Shown piece by piece: positions 1-9,821 of a stretch of 64,000 nucleotides of DNA (its first letter is position 1; every line of letters begins with the position of its first letter). Under the pieces are notes generated by a model that ran no database searches, was not told the DNA's origin, and was given only the letters and a program-made list of their open reading frames with translations. The stretch is taken from assembly GCF_003977605.1 (NCBI RefSeq), contig NZ_RYYU01000001.1, forward strand, positions 1,688,539-1,752,538. Direction: 5' to 3'. Source of the DNA: Prevotella koreensis. GTDB lineage: Bacteria; Bacteroidota; Bacteroidia; Bacteroidales; Bacteroidaceae. A program made the translations under genes and the position numbers.

Positions 1-1190
1 TTTTGGGTTAAACCATATAACGAGATTTCCAATTCATCACTATATGAATTTATGGAAAAGGACAGAGACGGGTCTTCAATAAACAATACATTTAGAGCGG
101 ATATCAACTTGCTTCTCTCTTCGGGCTTGTCTGGTCGGACAGAAGATTTGAGGGCGGGATGCTGATGAGATAATCCTTGAATCAGACAAGGTTTAACACC
201 TAAATAATCTCCGATTCTTAATTCTTCTATATCTTCTATAATTGCGATATCATTAGCAACCACTTCATCAACATTTATCTCTTTGCCCTGATAAATGGTT
301 TTTAGATTTTTAATCTTGATGAATTTTTCCGAATCATTGACTTTTATAACGGTTCGAAGTCTCAGACTTCCGTCAATAATTTTTAGAAAACTTCTTTTAT
401 GCCCTTTGGGGTCATGTTCTATTTTATAAAGATAAGCTGAAAGTCTATTTGGGACTGATGCCGGAGGAAATATAAAAGAAATGATGGCGTCTAACAACTC
501 ATTGATGCCAATATTGCACATTGCTGATCCATGCAAGACCGGATAGGCTTTGGCTTTTGCCACAAGAGCGATTATCGCATTCCAATAATCTGCCGGTAAG
601 ATTTCTTTATCCGCCAAATATAGTTCTAATATATCGTCGTCATGGTTGCATACAAATTCTTTGTGTTCTGCCCTTATATCTGTTGAGGTGCAAATCGGGT
701 AAACTACTCCATCGACAACCGTTTGCATAAACAAGACGTCTTGCGACAGATTTGTTTTTATGTCCAGATATAAACGCTCAAGATTTACGCCGGCACGATC
801 AATCTTATTGATAAATATAATTGTCGGGATTTGCAGTTTTTGCAAAGTCTTGAACAGCAACTTTGTTTGTGCTTGTATGCCTTCCTTTGCCGATAATATG
901 AGGACTGCTCCATCAAGCATTTTGAATGTCCGCTCCACCTCTGCAATAAAATCCATGTGTCCCGGAGTGTCAATGATATTGCATTTCACACCATTCCAAA
1001 CAATAGATGTCGTAGAAGCCCGAATAGTAATTCCTCTACGTTTTTCTATATCCATAGAGTCTGTTATGGTGTCACCTTTATCAACACTGCCGCGCTTTTC
1101 CGTTGCTCCGCAGGCAAATAGCAGATTTTCGGTTACGGAAGTTTTTCCTGCATCAATGTGAGCAAGAATTCCTAAATTTATAATGTTCAT
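1..1190 (-). CDS. tetQ: TetQ ribosomal protection tetracycline resistance protein (C-terminus outside window)
   Basis: This is an EF-G-like GTPase that releases tetracycline from the ribosome. Translation from the ATG at 1190 gives [20 protein letters not shown], with the P-loop AHIDAGKT, then DTPGH (G3) and NKID (G4). The frame stays open to the window edge, giving about 396 residues of an expected 640 or so. The sequence agrees with TetQ as I remember it, apart from scattered substitutions. In CTnDOT tetQ is the first gene of tetQ-rteA-rteB, which links tetracycline exposure to excision and transfer; rteA and rteB would lie outside the window. A leader peptide and a promoter are found upstream. 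Confidence 0.96.
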   Translation of the reverse strand, partial: MNIINLGILAHIDAGKTSVTENLLFACGATEKRGSVDKGDTITDSMDIEKRRGITIRASTTSIVWNGVKCNIIDTPGHMDFIAEVERTFKMLDGAVLILSAKEGIQAQTKLLFKTLQKLQIPTIIFINKIDRAGVNLERLYLDIKTNLSQDVLFMQTVVDGVVYPICTSTDIRAEHKEFVCNHDDDILELYLADKEILPADYWNAIIALVAKAKAYPVLHGSAMCNIGINELLDAIISFIFPPASVPNRLSAYLYKIEHDPKGHKRSFLKIIDGSLRLRTVIKVNDSEKFIKIKNLKTIYQGKEINVDEVVANDIAIIEDIEELRIGDYLGVKPCLIQGLSHQHPALKSSVRPDKPEERSKLISALNVLFIEDPSLSFSINSYSDELEISLYGLTQ

Positions 1191-1209
1191 TTGATTAAGC
1201 AATAATATA

Positions 1210-1260
1210 CTACAATAGATGCATTGCCGAAACGCACCTTTTAATACCTCCTCGTAGCAT
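1210..1260 (-). CDS. tetQ leader peptide (16 aa), translational attenuator
   Basis: A 16-codon frame, [16 protein letters not shown], starts at 1260 and stops with TAG at 1210, 19 bases before the tetQ ATG. It lies in a roughly 130-base leader behind a good promoter. In CTnDOT, tetQ is controlled by translational attenuation through such a leader: tetracycline stalls ribosomes and opens the tetQ start region. The frame and position are seen directly. The mechanism is carried over from CTnDOT. Confidence 0.75.
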   Translation of the reverse strand: MLRGGIKRCVSAMHLL

Positions 1261-1325
1261 GTGGAAAACTACAGGATTCTTAACTCGTATTAATATGTAT
1301 ATTATTACTGCCGCATAATTGAACG

Positions 1326-1356
1326 CAAATTTACGAAAAAAAAGTTCCCTGACAAA
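1326..1356 (-). promoter_or_regulatory. tetQ promoter
   Basis: On the minus strand TAAATTTG (1333 to 1326) matches the Bacteroidetes -7 consensus TAnnTTTG. A -33 TTTG (1356 to 1353) sits about 20 bases upstream, the usual spacing. The start of transcription would be near 1320, leaving a long leader before tetQ. Confidence 0.7.
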
Positions 1357-1374
1357 AGCACAAAGAACTTTTTT
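1338..1374 (-). terminator. Terminator behind the GNAT gene, overlapping the tetQ promoter
   Basis: AAAAAAGTTC (1338-1347) pairs with GAACTTTTTT (1365-1374) in a 10-bp stem with a run of T on the minus-strand exit side. It separates the cargo genes from the tetQ unit and contains the tetQ -33 element within its loop. Confidence 0.6.
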
Positions 1375-1446
1375 AATCTATACGTATTTTTATTTGGTAT
1401 TATTAATTTGTTATTTGATGATGAGGGCTATTCATATAAATGTAGG

Positions 1447-2304
1447 TTAAATTTTTCTGACCATTTCAAACTGTTGTCCTTTTGGGGTAAGTCCTAATGA
1501 TGACAAGAAACCAGTGACTGATTCACAATCGCAATCAACATTAGTAAATTTGAGTACATCGCTTTGAAAATGACTGACAGCACTTTTAAGCAAGGACTTG
1601 CCTATTCCTTTACGCCGGTAATCTTTTGCAACTGCGAGGGATGAAATATCGCCTGATGCCGGTTCAAAGATAACAAATCCGACAAGTTCTTCTCTTTCAT
1701 AAGCTCCCAATATGTCCAAATTGTCGATTCCGCGTTCCAGTGAAGCCCTGTCATTTTGCCATGAAGGATGAAAATCGAACCAGGCCGTTTGGTTAAGGCA
1801 GTTTTTTAAATCCGATGGGAGTATGCGACATGCAGTATGGTTTACTTGCAATACAGGAACAATATCGCTCAGTTTGGCAGAGTAGTAGTTGAAATTTCTC
1901 TGTGTTTCAAAGCCTAATTTGCGATATATTTTTATTGCTTTGTGATTGTGTTGCAAAACTTCCAGTACATATTGCCGAACTCCTTGTTGATATATCAATT
2001 CGAGGCTGAAAGTGAATATTTTTTGGGTTAGGTGTAATCCCCGGAATGAAGGTACGGTTCCCGTCCCTGTGTCATAAGCCGTCAAGATGTTGTTGTACAT
2101 GCCTGTTCCGTTAAACACAAAAGAAATCAGCCGTCCTTCGAAAAATGCTCCGAAAGATAGTTGTGGATTGTATCCTCGTCGGTCGAGCATGCGTCGCAAT
2201 TCATCCGCATTCAAAGAGAAATCATAATCTTTGAATGCGGATGAGAATGCCGCATACAAATCTTTGAAAGAAACGGACTCTAAAGAATGAATGATGATTC
2301 CCAT
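1447..2304 (-). CDS. Tandem GNAT-fold acetyltransferase
   Basis: This 285-residue protein looks like two GNAT modules in tandem. The N-terminal half has VLQHNHKAIKIYRKLGFETQ (about residues 116-135), typical of the last helix and strand of a GNAT fold. The C-terminal half has VGFVIFEPASGDISSLAVA followed by DYRRKGIGKSLLKSAV, the acetyl-CoA pyrophosphate loop (R-x-x-G-x-G/A), around residues 205-240. The substrate is unknown; antibiotic acetylation is possible but not shown. It lies 11 bases downstream of the NTF2-like gene and probably shares its transcript. The pair occupies the slot between the methylase-helicase and tetQ, where related elements carry accessory genes. Confidence 0.85.
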   Translation of the reverse strand: MGIIIHSLESVSFKDLYAAFSSAFKDYDFSLNADELRRMLDRRGYNPQLSFGAFFEGRLISFVFNGTGMYNNILTAYDTGTGTVPSFRGLHLTQKIFTFSLELIYQQGVRQYVLEVLQHNHKAIKIYRKLGFETQRNFNYYSAKLSDIVPVLQVNHTACRILPSDLKNCLNQTAWFDFHPSWQNDRASLERGIDNLDILGAYEREELVGFVIFEPASGDISSLAVAKDYRRKGIGKSLLKSAVSHFQSDVLKFTNVDCDCESVTGFLSSLGLTPKGQQFEMVRKI

Positions 2305-2315
2305 ATCGGACGGTG

Positions 2316-2693
2316 TTATGTGTTTGGATTTTTATCACTATTCTCTACGGTTAAACCGTGCTGTTTGAGAAAGCTGAGCTTATCCCAATAACCTCTTTGG
2401 AAAACGATTTTATCGTTTTGCACATGGAAGAATCCGCATCCTCGCAACCCGAGCGGATCTTTCCATTCCATGATAGCCCATTCTCCATCCTCGAATATAT
2501 GCTCAACAATACAAACCATTTTTGAGGTTGCAAATTCATTTACAAACATTTTATGGATAGCTGTTTTTCCTATAACCGGGGTGTTTGCGACTTGATGGTT
2601 TATGGCATCCTGAGCGTATAAGTTTGCCAAAGCGACTGCATCGGCGGCGTTGAAGCAGTCAATCCATTCTTGTAGTATCTCTTTTGGCGTCAT
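2316..2693 (-). CDS. SnoaL/NTF2-like protein
   Basis: The 125 residues have the size and pattern of the SnoaL-like NTF2 fold: an opening helix (ILQEWIDCFNAADAVALANL), then YAQDAINHQVANTPVIGKTA and a strand-rich end with EWAIMEWKDPLG. The fold forms a small cone-shaped pocket used by cyclases, isomerases and non-enzymatic binders, so the sequence does not give a reaction. No signal peptide is visible. It is the first gene of a two-gene unit with the GNAT protein downstream. A polar-residue pocket (H, D, W) is kept, so it may be an active enzyme. Confidence 0.8.
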   Translation of the reverse strand: MTPKEILQEWIDCFNAADAVALANLYAQDAINHQVANTPVIGKTAIHKMFVNEFATSKMVCIVEHIFEDGEWAIMEWKDPLGLRGCGFFHVQNDKIVFQRGYWDKLSFLKQHGLTVENSDKNPNT

Positions 2694-2780
2694 ATTTTTC
2701 GTATCTTTTATTCTTTAATATTTAATTGTTGCTTTTTCCTCTATAAGTTAGAATTAGATATTTTTCTAATTCCTTTTGAA

Positions 2781-3089
2781 ATGATCATCAAAAACAAAAT
2801 TAGTATTTTTTTCTGTTTTACTGATGATTCTGTAGAAATATTCTCGTTCATATTATTGTGTCATAAGGAACGTGTCAAAAAAGCGGTTTCCACATTACAG
2901 CTTTATGGTAAAATGAGTTTAACCAACTACATAACGCAATCTGTTGTCGGTACTGTTATCTATTTCCCATTCGTATTCTATTTAGCCCCTTATTGTGGGT
3001 ATGCAGCAAGTTATCTTATCGAATTCACTCTCTTTGGGAGTCAAATATGGTTGTGCAAATGGTGGCTGACAAAACATAAACAAGGTTAG
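2781..3089 (+). pseudogene. C-terminal remnant of a DUF418 membrane protein
   Basis: The frame contains YGKMSLTNYITQSVVGTVIY and a following hydrophobic segment, which is the characteristic end of DUF418 family membrane proteins (YGRMSLTNYxxQS). The family is normally 350-400 residues with many membrane spans; only about 70 residues of homology remain and the start of the frame looks unrelated. It points in the opposite direction to its neighbours. The most likely reading is a leftover from an earlier insertion and deletion in this cargo slot. Confidence 0.6.
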
Positions 3090-3148
3090 TTGGAATATTT
3101 TTTGGTATAATGTTTATAAACATAAATCAAGAAAGAATAAATAAATTT

Positions 3149-3251
3149 AATAGAGGCTGCCCAAAAAGAAAGAAATCCTTACAATCACTCTTCTACAGAT
3201 ACTTGCAGAGGGGATAAGATTTACTTTTAGACCTTTTGGATAGCCCCTATT
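3149..3251. repeat. About 103-bp inverted-repeat unit, IS-end or MITE-like
   Basis: AATAGAGGCTGCCCAAAA (from 3149) and the reverse complement of the right side, AATAGGGGCTATCCAAAA (ending at 3251), form imperfect terminal inverted repeats around about 65 bp of non-coding DNA. The GGCTGCCCAAAA type of end is common to Bacteroidetes IS elements. No coding capacity remains. It could also serve as a weak hairpin terminator for the DUF418 remnant. Confidence 0.45.
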
Positions 3252-3276
3252 AATATTTTATATAAAATTCATAATT

Positions 3277-6200
3277 TTAAATTTTTATCCCTTTCGATCG
3301 GTTTTCATCCTTAAACTGAAAACCCGGACGCCCGATAATGATATGATTGGCAATGAAATTGCCAGACGGACTTCGTTTATCCATCGGGCTGCGTATCGGT
3401 GGTGCATCATCGGTTTGTTGTGGCGATATGCTCCGTACACCTTCCGAAACAGGCTTGACCTCCTGTCCGTCGTTCTCCTTTTCGGCGACATCGGGTGTAG
3501 GCGGCGCAAGCTCTAACTGTATTTTGCGGTCAAGCGCGGCAAGTTCGGACTTCAACTGTTTCAGTTCGTCCTCCTTTTTCCATACCTTACTTGCTATCTC
3601 CTGCAACTGTGGGACTTCCTTTTCCAGCACCTCGTTCTTTCCCTTATACTGGTCGATGATGGACGGAATCCTCTCCAATGCGTTCAGGAAATTACGTGCG
3701 GCGGCTACCGGATCAGCCATCGCCAGATGCCCGTTATTGTAAGTGTACTTGTAGTTTCCCTCCACCACGAAACGGTTGTCGGTAAACTCCAGCCCCTCTT
3801 TGAGTATTCTCTCGCTGACCACCTTTATCGGAAAACCGTAAAGTTCCCCGACAGGCTTGTACAAACCGCCCGTCGTGGCGTTCTTGGCGATTTCCTGCAA
3901 ACGCTTTCCGATAACCTTTTCATCGGTAGAATCCACACCGTCCACCTTGACAGCATTCTGGCGATTGCCCTCCTTATCGGTCTTGACAACGGAAAGAAAG
4001 CGGTTCCAATCTTCCGTCATGGCTTCGATTACCGCCGTATTGTTGCGCAGTTCCCCCGTCTTGGCTTCCAGCTTGAACTCCGAATCGCGCTTGCCCTTGT
4101 TGAACGACTTGCGTTCCCCTTCGAGCGAGGCGATACGCTTTTCCAGTTTCGCCTTGTCCAAAAGGTCGGTATTGCCGGAGAGCAACGCCATGTACTCCGA
4201 GAAGTTCATGCCCGATTTCTCGTCCATAGCCCCCTCGTCGATGGTACGCGCGCCCATCGCCCCGCTTTTGAGCTGCGAGATGAATGTCTGCTTGCAGTGC
4301 AGCAGGTTGAACTTGTAGCTGTCCAGCGACTTTTCCACAGCGTAGATGATGACATCCACGTTGTTCCCGGCAAAATGCTTGGCAATCTCGTTGCCTGCCC
4401 TGACTCCCCGTCCGTCACGCTGTTGTAGGTCGGACGGACGCCACGGCGTATCCAAATGATGGATTGCGACACACCGTTTCTGCGCGTTCACACCCGTTCC
4501 GAGCATGGAGGTGGAGCCGAACAGCACGCGCACCGTTCCGGCGTTCATGGCGTCTATCACCCCCTTGCGTGCCTTGTCGGTCTTGCACTCCTGAATGAAG
4601 CGCACCTCGCCTGCCGGGATGCCGTAGTCCTCCGTCAGTTTCCGCTTTATCTCGCTGTACACGTTCCACCCGTCGCCCGGCTGGTACGTTCCCAGATCCG
4701 AGAACACGAACTGCGTGCCTTTCTGCGCGTCATACCTGTGGTAATACTCCGCAATCGTCTTGGCGCAGTGCGAAGCCTTGTTGTCGGGGTGGTCTTCGTA
4801 ATGCGGGTCTATCATGCGCATATCGAGAGCCATCTTGCGGGCGTAGTCGGTGGCGATAAGCATCTTCGCCTTCTCCTCCGTTTCCGACAGGGGTGGTCTG
4901 CCCAGCAGCGTGGCGTCACCCGTCTTGGCGAACTGCATCAGCTTTTGGATGAAGTCCTCCTGCTCCGGCGTCGGCGGTATGTGGTGCAGTATCTCGTTCT
5001 TGTGCGGACGGTCCACGCCCACGTCCTCCGCCGTGCGGTAGTCGGTTATCTCGTTGTAGAAGGCGGCAAGCTCCGGCACTTTGATGAAGTAGCGGAAACG
5101 CTCCTTCTGCACCACGTTGTTCGTCACGTTGAACTCGAAGTCGGTCGTCTTCTTGGCAAAGATAGCCGCCCAAGCGTCAAAGCAACGAATATCCTGCCGT
5201 TCCAGTTCCTTAGGGCGAAGGTACTTGAAGAGCAGGTACAGCTCCGTCAGCGAGTTGCTGATGGTCGTACCGGACAGGAACGTAGCCCCCAAGTCCTTGC
5301 CCGTGCGTTCCTGTATGGTACGTATGGCAAAGAGCATGTTCAGGGCTTTCTGGCTTCCTTCCGAGTTTCCCAATCCCGCCACACGGTCGTGCCGCGTGTT
5401 GAAAGTCAGGTTCTTGAATTGATGGCTCTCGTCAATGAAGATATGGTCGATGCCCATCTGCTTGAAGTCCACCACATCATCCGTGCGCGATTGGATGGCA
5501 TGTTCCACCTTCTCCAACTTCGCTTCAAGGTTGTGCTTGCGCTTTTCCAGCCCTTTCAGCATCGCCCTCGACACGTTCTTGCCCTGTTGCCGCAGGACTT
5601 CGAGATTTTCCTCCACCGTGTCAAGCTCCGCTTGCAGGATGCGCTGCTGCAACTCCGGCGACTGCGGAATCTTGCCGAACTGGTCGTGCGACATGATGAC
5701 GCAATCGTAGTCGTTGTTCTTGATGTTGTTGAAGAAACGCACGCGGTTGGCGGTCGAGAAGTCCTTCTCCGAGGCATAGAGAATCCGCGCGTTGGGATAT
5801 GCCGCCTGATAGGTGGCGGCAATCTCCGCGACATTGGCTTTCAGCCCGATAATCATCGGTTTGTGCGCCAAGTTCAGGCGCTTCATCTCATGCGCTGCAA
5901 TACACATTATCAGCGTTTTACCGGTTCCCACCTCGTGGTCACAAATGCCACCGCCATTCTGTTTGAGCATCCAGACGCAATCCATCTGTGACGGATAGAC
6001 GCTCTTGATACCCCGGCTTGCCAGCCCTTTGAGGTTGAGGTCGGGAAATGTCTGGTGAGAGCCGTCATACTTTGGGCGCACGAAACAGTTGAACTTGCGG
6101 TTGTACATCGTCGTCAGCCGTTCCTTGAACTGCGGCGACTGCTCTTCCAGCCATTCCGAGAACCCGTTGCGGATTTCATCAATCTTGGCGTTGGCGAGCT

Positions 6201-9141
6201 GTATGCCCTCGCTGTCACGCACCTTGATGTCATTGCCATGCTCATCCTTACCGATGGATTTCATCATGTCCGGGCAGGTGTTGTGCAGGGCGTGTTTCAA
6301 CAGGTGCATGCCGTCATAGTTCCGGTAATAGCCCTTCACTAAAAACTCGTCCGTGATTTTCATGGTGCGGCAGCCGCACGCCACCGAAAACTCATCCATG
6401 CTTGCGGAGTAGGCGATTTTCACGTCCGTGTCGAAAAGATGGCTCATATAGGCGGCATACACGCCCGTCGGAATCCAGCGTTCCCCGAAATTGAAGTCGA
6501 GGTCCTCAAAGGCGATGCGCGGCGGCTCGGCTTCTTTCAGAGCCTCCAACGCCTGCTTCACTTCCGGCATACGTCCGTTTTCGGGGTTGTCGCCCATCCA
6601 TGCCTCGATGCGCTCCGCCTTTTCTATCACATTCCCGGCGATGAACCTGTCCTTTATCTCGTAACCGGTTACGAGCGGGTTGTAGAAGATGCGTCCTTTG
6701 AGGGCGTCAAGCAATCCCTCCTCCGTGCTGTCGGTTATCTCCCGCATATAGTCGAGATTGACCGTGCCGAACTTGTTGAGCGACGCGGAGAGTGCCTCTT
6801 CGGGAGAGCTTACGTTGGCATGGCTCTCCACAGAGAAGGAAACGGGACGCTCGAAAATGTCCGCCTTGACGAACCTGCCGTCCTCCGCCCGTTCCAGCGA
6901 AAGGATGTCGCGTCCGGCGACATCCATCATCAACAGTTTCACGTTATGCTTGGCATTGAGGTTGCCGTAGCGCATGACAAACTCATCGTAGCAGGTGTTC
7001 AACGCTCCGCGTTGCGCAGACCCTTCATCGTGATACTCCGCCTCGTAGCGGTAAAGCCGCTCGTATGCGTCACGGAGTGACACATACAACATCGCTTTCT
7101 CCTTCTGGTAGCCGGTCAGGTCAAGCGGTTGGAATGTCGCGCCGTAAGGCGTGAGGCCCTTCAAATAACCGAGATTGCGTGAAGCATCCAGTACCATAGA
7201 GCCGTCACGGTAGTGCGGCTCCAGCATACCGTTGAACGGACGGGGAGAAAGGTCGAGAGGTTCCTCCTTCGGCTTTTCCGTTTCAAATTCAGGGAAAAGG
7301 GAAGTTGTTGTCTCACTTGCGTTATTGTCCGTAACGGGAACGGTTGCGACTTCCGTCTGTGCTTCGGGGCGTTTTGTCGCTTCCTTTTCCGGCATGTCAA
7401 TGGCGGGAGCGGCTTTCACCGCCGTCCCGTCCACCCGTTGCTTCTCCTGATGCTGTGCCGCCAGCCTGCGAAGTTCCTTGCGTCGCTCCGGCGTGAGGTC
7501 CATCATCATTTCATAGAAACCGTTGATGGGCGGATTGGTGTCCCAATCCAAAGAGGCGTAAATATCATCCAGATCGCCTTTGGCTGCGAAACTCACCGGC
7601 TTTGTTTCATGGCTGTCCCTCTTCTCCGTCAGTGGTGCAACAGACGGCTGTGGCGGTGCAGTCGTAACCTTCGGCGTAACCTGCGCCTGCGGTTTGGGAG
7701 GCATACGCCTTGCCGGGCTTTCCTTTTTCGCCGTCTTTTTCTTCTTGGCGGGGGCTTCCTGCTTGCGTACTTCCTCGGTCATGCCCCAGAGGTCGAGCAG
7801 GGAGAGCTGCACGCCCTCCGAATAATCGGGGCGGCGCGGCTCTATCTCCGACTTTTCTTCCTCCGGCTGCGGTGTTGCCGCTTCGGGCTTCGCTGCCATT
7901 TCATGACGTGGCTGTATCTCAGGAGTGACAACCGGTGTGGAAATGGTTTCTGTTACCGTGCTTTTCCCCTGTGCCGGATGCAGGCTGTGCATTTCATACA
8001 GCTTTTTGTCCAACTTATACAGCTCAATATCCATATGTTCCCGCAAATCCTCCGCCATTTGCCCGATGCCGTCCCGGTGCATGACTTTATAGGCTGGTTT
8101 CCCGTAAGGGTCTGTGCCGCTTATCAGATCCGAGTGGGGAATCATGCCGATGCTGCCGACATACCCGTTCTGGAAACTGCCTATCGGTGTCTTTTCCGTC
8201 TGCACGAACAACTCTTCATAATCGTACAGCTCCCGTTTCTTGCCGCTGTTCTTTTGCAGGATAATCAGGTCGCTGCCCACTTCCGTACCCGCGTTGTCCG
8301 TGAAGAGGTTGTTCGGCAGGCGTGCGACTCCCACCAGATTGGCATTACGCATCATATACTCGCGTATGGGCGCGTTGGACGGTGCGTCCAGTACCCCTTG
8401 AGAGGTGATGAACGCCACGATGCCGCCCTCACGCACCGCGTCAAGGCTTTTCAGGAAGAAGTAGTTGTGTATTGCCTTCGGTGCGGAACGCCTTGCCGGG
8501 TCTTGGCTTCCTGTAAATTCCGGGTCGAACACAGCCACGTCGCCGAACGGGATGTTCGAGATGGCAAGGTCGAAATAGTCCGTGAAGGGCTTCTCTATCT
8601 TCTCGAATCCCTGCACCCTTACCTTTTGGTCGGGATGCAGGTGTCCCAATATCTTGCCCGTCATCAGGTCTTTCTCGAAAGCCATGATGTCCGCGTCCGG
8701 CTTGTTTTCCAGCACGGCATCCACGAATGCGCCCACGCCCGCCGACGGCTCCAGCACACGGTCGGGACGTATGCCGTGTTCATGCAGAGCCTCCGCAATC
8801 GTGCCGGTTATCTCCGGCGGGGTGTAGAAAGCGGTCAGCACGGACTGCTTCATGGCATCCACGTACCGCTTGTACTCCGTATCGTCCTTGCTGTTTTCAC
8901 GCACCAGCCTGTGCAGTTCTACCGTAGGGGTAAACAGTTCGAGGTCCGATTTCGCCCAATGCACGGCATCCGTCAGTTCCTTTGCAGGATTCAGTATGCA
9001 CTTCAACCCGCCGAAACCGCAATACTTCCGAAGTATGGCTTGTTCCTCGGCGGTTGCCGTCCTCCGTTCCCTGTCAAGGATGAATGCCGTCCGTATCGCC
9101 TCGATGTTGTCCCGCAGCCGTTGTTTGCGGTTAAACGCCAT
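3277..9141 (-). CDS. Giant N6-DNA methylase / SNF2-type helicase fusion of conjugative elements
   Basis: The 1954-residue protein opens with an N6-adenine methylase-like domain: the AdoMet loop EPSAGVGAF (about 131-139) and NIPFGD (196-201), a variant of the NPPY/F motif. A proline- and lysine-rich linker follows (about 400-620). The C-terminal half carries superfamily 2 helicase motifs: VGTGKT (about 1067), DESH (about 1237), SGT, the motif V region [12 protein letters not shown], and [11 protein letters not shown] (about 1573), then coiled-coil sequence. Such proteins are frequent in Bacteroidetes conjugative elements and may protect transferring DNA or block host restriction; the role here is inferred. 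Its start overlaps the DUF1896 gene by 11 bases, so the two are translationally coupled. No partner restriction enzyme is visible. Confidence 0.9.
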   Translation of the reverse strand: MAFNRKQRLRDNIEAIRTAFILDRERRTATAEEQAILRKYCGFGGLKCILNPAKELTDAVHWAKSDLELFTPTVELHRLVRENSKDDTEYKRYVDAMKQSVLTAFYTPPEITGTIAEALHEHGIRPDRVLEPSAGVGAFVDAVLENKPDADIMAFEKDLMTGKILGHLHPDQKVRVQGFEKIEKPFTDYFDLAISNIPFGDVAVFDPEFTGSQDPARRSAPKAIHNYFFLKSLDAVREGGIVAFITSQGVLDAPSNAPIREYMMRNANLVGVARLPNNLFTDNAGTEVGSDLIILQKNSGKKRELYDYEELFVQTEKTPIGSFQNGYVGSIGMIPHSDLISGTDPYGKPAYKVMHRDGIGQMAEDLREHMDIELYKLDKKLYEMHSLHPAQGKSTVTETISTPVVTPEIQPRHEMAAKPEAATPQPEEEKSEIEPRRPDYSEGVQLSLLDLWGMTEEVRKQEAPAKKKKTAKKESPARRMPPKPQAQVTPKVTTAPPQPSVAPLTEKRDSHETKPVSFAAKGDLDDIYASLDWDTNPPINGFYEMMMDLTPERRKELRRLAAQHQEKQRVDGTAVKAAPAIDMPEKEATKRPEAQTEVATVPVTDNNASETTTSLFPEFETEKPKEEPLDLSPRPFNGMLEPHYRDGSMVLDASRNLGYLKGLTPYGATFQPLDLTGYQKEKAMLYVSLRDAYERLYRYEAEYHDEGSAQRGALNTCYDEFVMRYGNLNAKHNVKLLMMDVAGRDILSLERAEDGRFVKADIFERPVSFSVESHANVSSPEEALSASLNKFGTVNLDYMREITDSTEEGLLDALKGRIFYNPLVTGYEIKDRFIAGNVIEKAERIEAWMGDNPENGRMPEVKQALEALKEAEPPRIAFEDLDFNFGERWIPTGVYAAYMSHLFDTDVKIAYSASMDEFSVACGCRTMKITDEFLVKGYYRNYDGMHLLKHALHNTCPDMMKSIGKDEHGNDIKVRDSEGIQLANAKIDEIRNGFSEWLEEQSPQFKERLTTMYNRKFNCFVRPKYDGSHQTFPDLNLKGLASRGIKSVYPSQMDCVWMLKQNGGGICDHEVGTGKTLIMCIAAHEMKRLNLAHKPMIIGLKANVAEIAATYQAAYPNARILYASEKDFSTANRVRFFNNIKNNDYDCVIMSHDQFGKIPQSPELQQRILQAELDTVEENLEVLRQQGKNVSRAMLKGLEKRKHNLEAKLEKVEHAIQSRTDDVVDFKQMGIDHIFIDESHQFKNLTFNTRHDRVAGLGNSEGSQKALNMLFAIRTIQERTGKDLGATFLSGTTISNSLTELYLLFKYLRPKELERQDIRCFDAWAAIFAKKTTDFEFNVTNNVVQKERFRYFIKVPELAAFYNEITDYRTAEDVGVDRPHKNEILHHIPPTPEQEDFIQKLMQFAKTGDATLLGRPPLSETEEKAKMLIATDYARKMALDMRMIDPHYEDHPDNKASHCAKTIAEYYHRYDAQKGTQFVFSDLGTYQPGDGWNVYSEIKRKLTEDYGIPAGEVRFIQECKTDKARKGVIDAMNAGTVRVLFGSTSMLGTGVNAQKRCVAIHHLDTPWRPSDLQQRDGRGVRAGNEIAKHFAGNNVDVIIYAVEKSLDSYKFNLLHCKQTFISQLKSGAMGARTIDEGAMDEKSGMNFSEYMALLSGNTDLLDKAKLEKRIASLEGERKSFNKGKRDSEFKLEAKTGELRNNTAVIEAMTEDWNRFLSVVKTDKEGNRQNAVKVDGVDSTDEKVIGKRLQEIAKNATTGGLYKPVGELYGFPIKVVSERILKEGLEFTDNRFVVEGNYKYTYNNGHLAMADPVAAARNFLNALERIPSIIDQYKGKNEVLEKEVPQLQEIASKVWKKEDELKQLKSELAALDRKIQLELAPPTPDVAEKENDGQEVKPVSEGVRSISPQQTDDAPPIRSPMDKRSPSGNFIANHIIIGRPGFQFKDENRSKGIKI

Positions 9142-9583
9142 ATTCCCCGATATAAAGGACGGCGGCTCCCGTCAGCTCCGTGTAGAGCAGGTCGTATTCG
9201 GGCGACAGGGCGAAATTGTCGTCCGAAAGGTCATAGGCGGAGAATACGTTGCCGACCGGCGGCAGCAACTTTCGGATGAAGGCTTCGCGTTTCTTTCCCG
9301 GCACTTCGTCGGCAAACTCGTTTTCCACGACTTCGCGGAGGATGGCGTACTTGGAATAGCGAAGCCCCCGCAGGAGCGTGTCCATCGCCAACTCCTGCGC
9401 CCCTTCGGGCGGATAGCCTTCGAGCCGCGCACGCTCATACGTTTCGGCGGCACGGTCGGCACGCTCCCGGATGAAGGCATCGTCGGAAGCCTGTTCAAAC
9501 CTGTTCGTGCGGAGGTAGTCCAGCAGGTACAGACCGTAATAGGAAAAGTCGGTCTGACCCTCGTTTTTCTTCTTGTTGTTCAT
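9131..9583 (-). CDS. DUF1896 family protein
   Basis: This is a conserved Bacteroidetes conjugative-element protein of unknown function. I place the start at [20 protein letters not shown] (9583), giving 150 residues as usual for the family; a longer frame begins at 9649 but its extra 22 residues run through the hairpin upstream. Recognisable features are the DYLRTNRF and [18 protein letters not shown] stretches and the end [12 protein letters not shown]. It is largely helical with no membrane span. The gene overlaps the methylase-helicase start and always seems to travel with it in these elements, which suggests a joint role. Confidence 0.85.
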   Translation of the reverse strand: MNNKKKNEGQTDFSYYGLYLLDYLRTNRFEQASDDAFIRERADRAAETYERARLEGYPPEGAQELAMDTLLRGLRYSKYAILREVVENEFADEVPGKKREAFIRKLLPPVGNVFSAYDLSDDNFALSPEYDLLYTELTGAAVLYIGEYGV

Positions 9584-9644
9584 TACTTTGGAATTTAGTG
9601 GATTGATAATGACGGGGATAGTCGTCTGAAAAGGAGAAAGAAAA

Positions 9645-9669
9645 GGCACTCGGTATCCCTCCGAGTGCC
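9645..9669 (-). terminator. Terminator of the excision operon
   Basis: GGCACTCGG (9645-9653) pairs perfectly with CCGAGTGCC (9661-9669); on the minus strand the hairpin is followed by TTTTCTTTCT. It lies about 150 bases behind the exc stop and before the DUF1896 start, so it probably separates the two transcripts. The rest of 9584-9821 shows no gene. Confidence 0.7.
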
Positions 9670-9821
9670 ACCACTAAATCCAAAGTATGAGTGTAATCCG
9701 GTATCGAAGAACAATTCATTACTCTGAACAAGTGGCAAAGGTAGTGCAAATCGAAGACAATACGAAATAAACCCGTTTATTTCTATTGTTGAGGTGCAGC
9801 CTACTTTCTCAAAAGTTAATA

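Noticed and set aside
3727..9279. Long plus-strand open frames (up to 688 codons) opposite the methylase-helicase
   Set aside because: They are antisense shadows of a GC-rich gene; the minus-strand frame has clear family motifs and the plus-strand translations have Arg/Val/His-rich, low-information composition.
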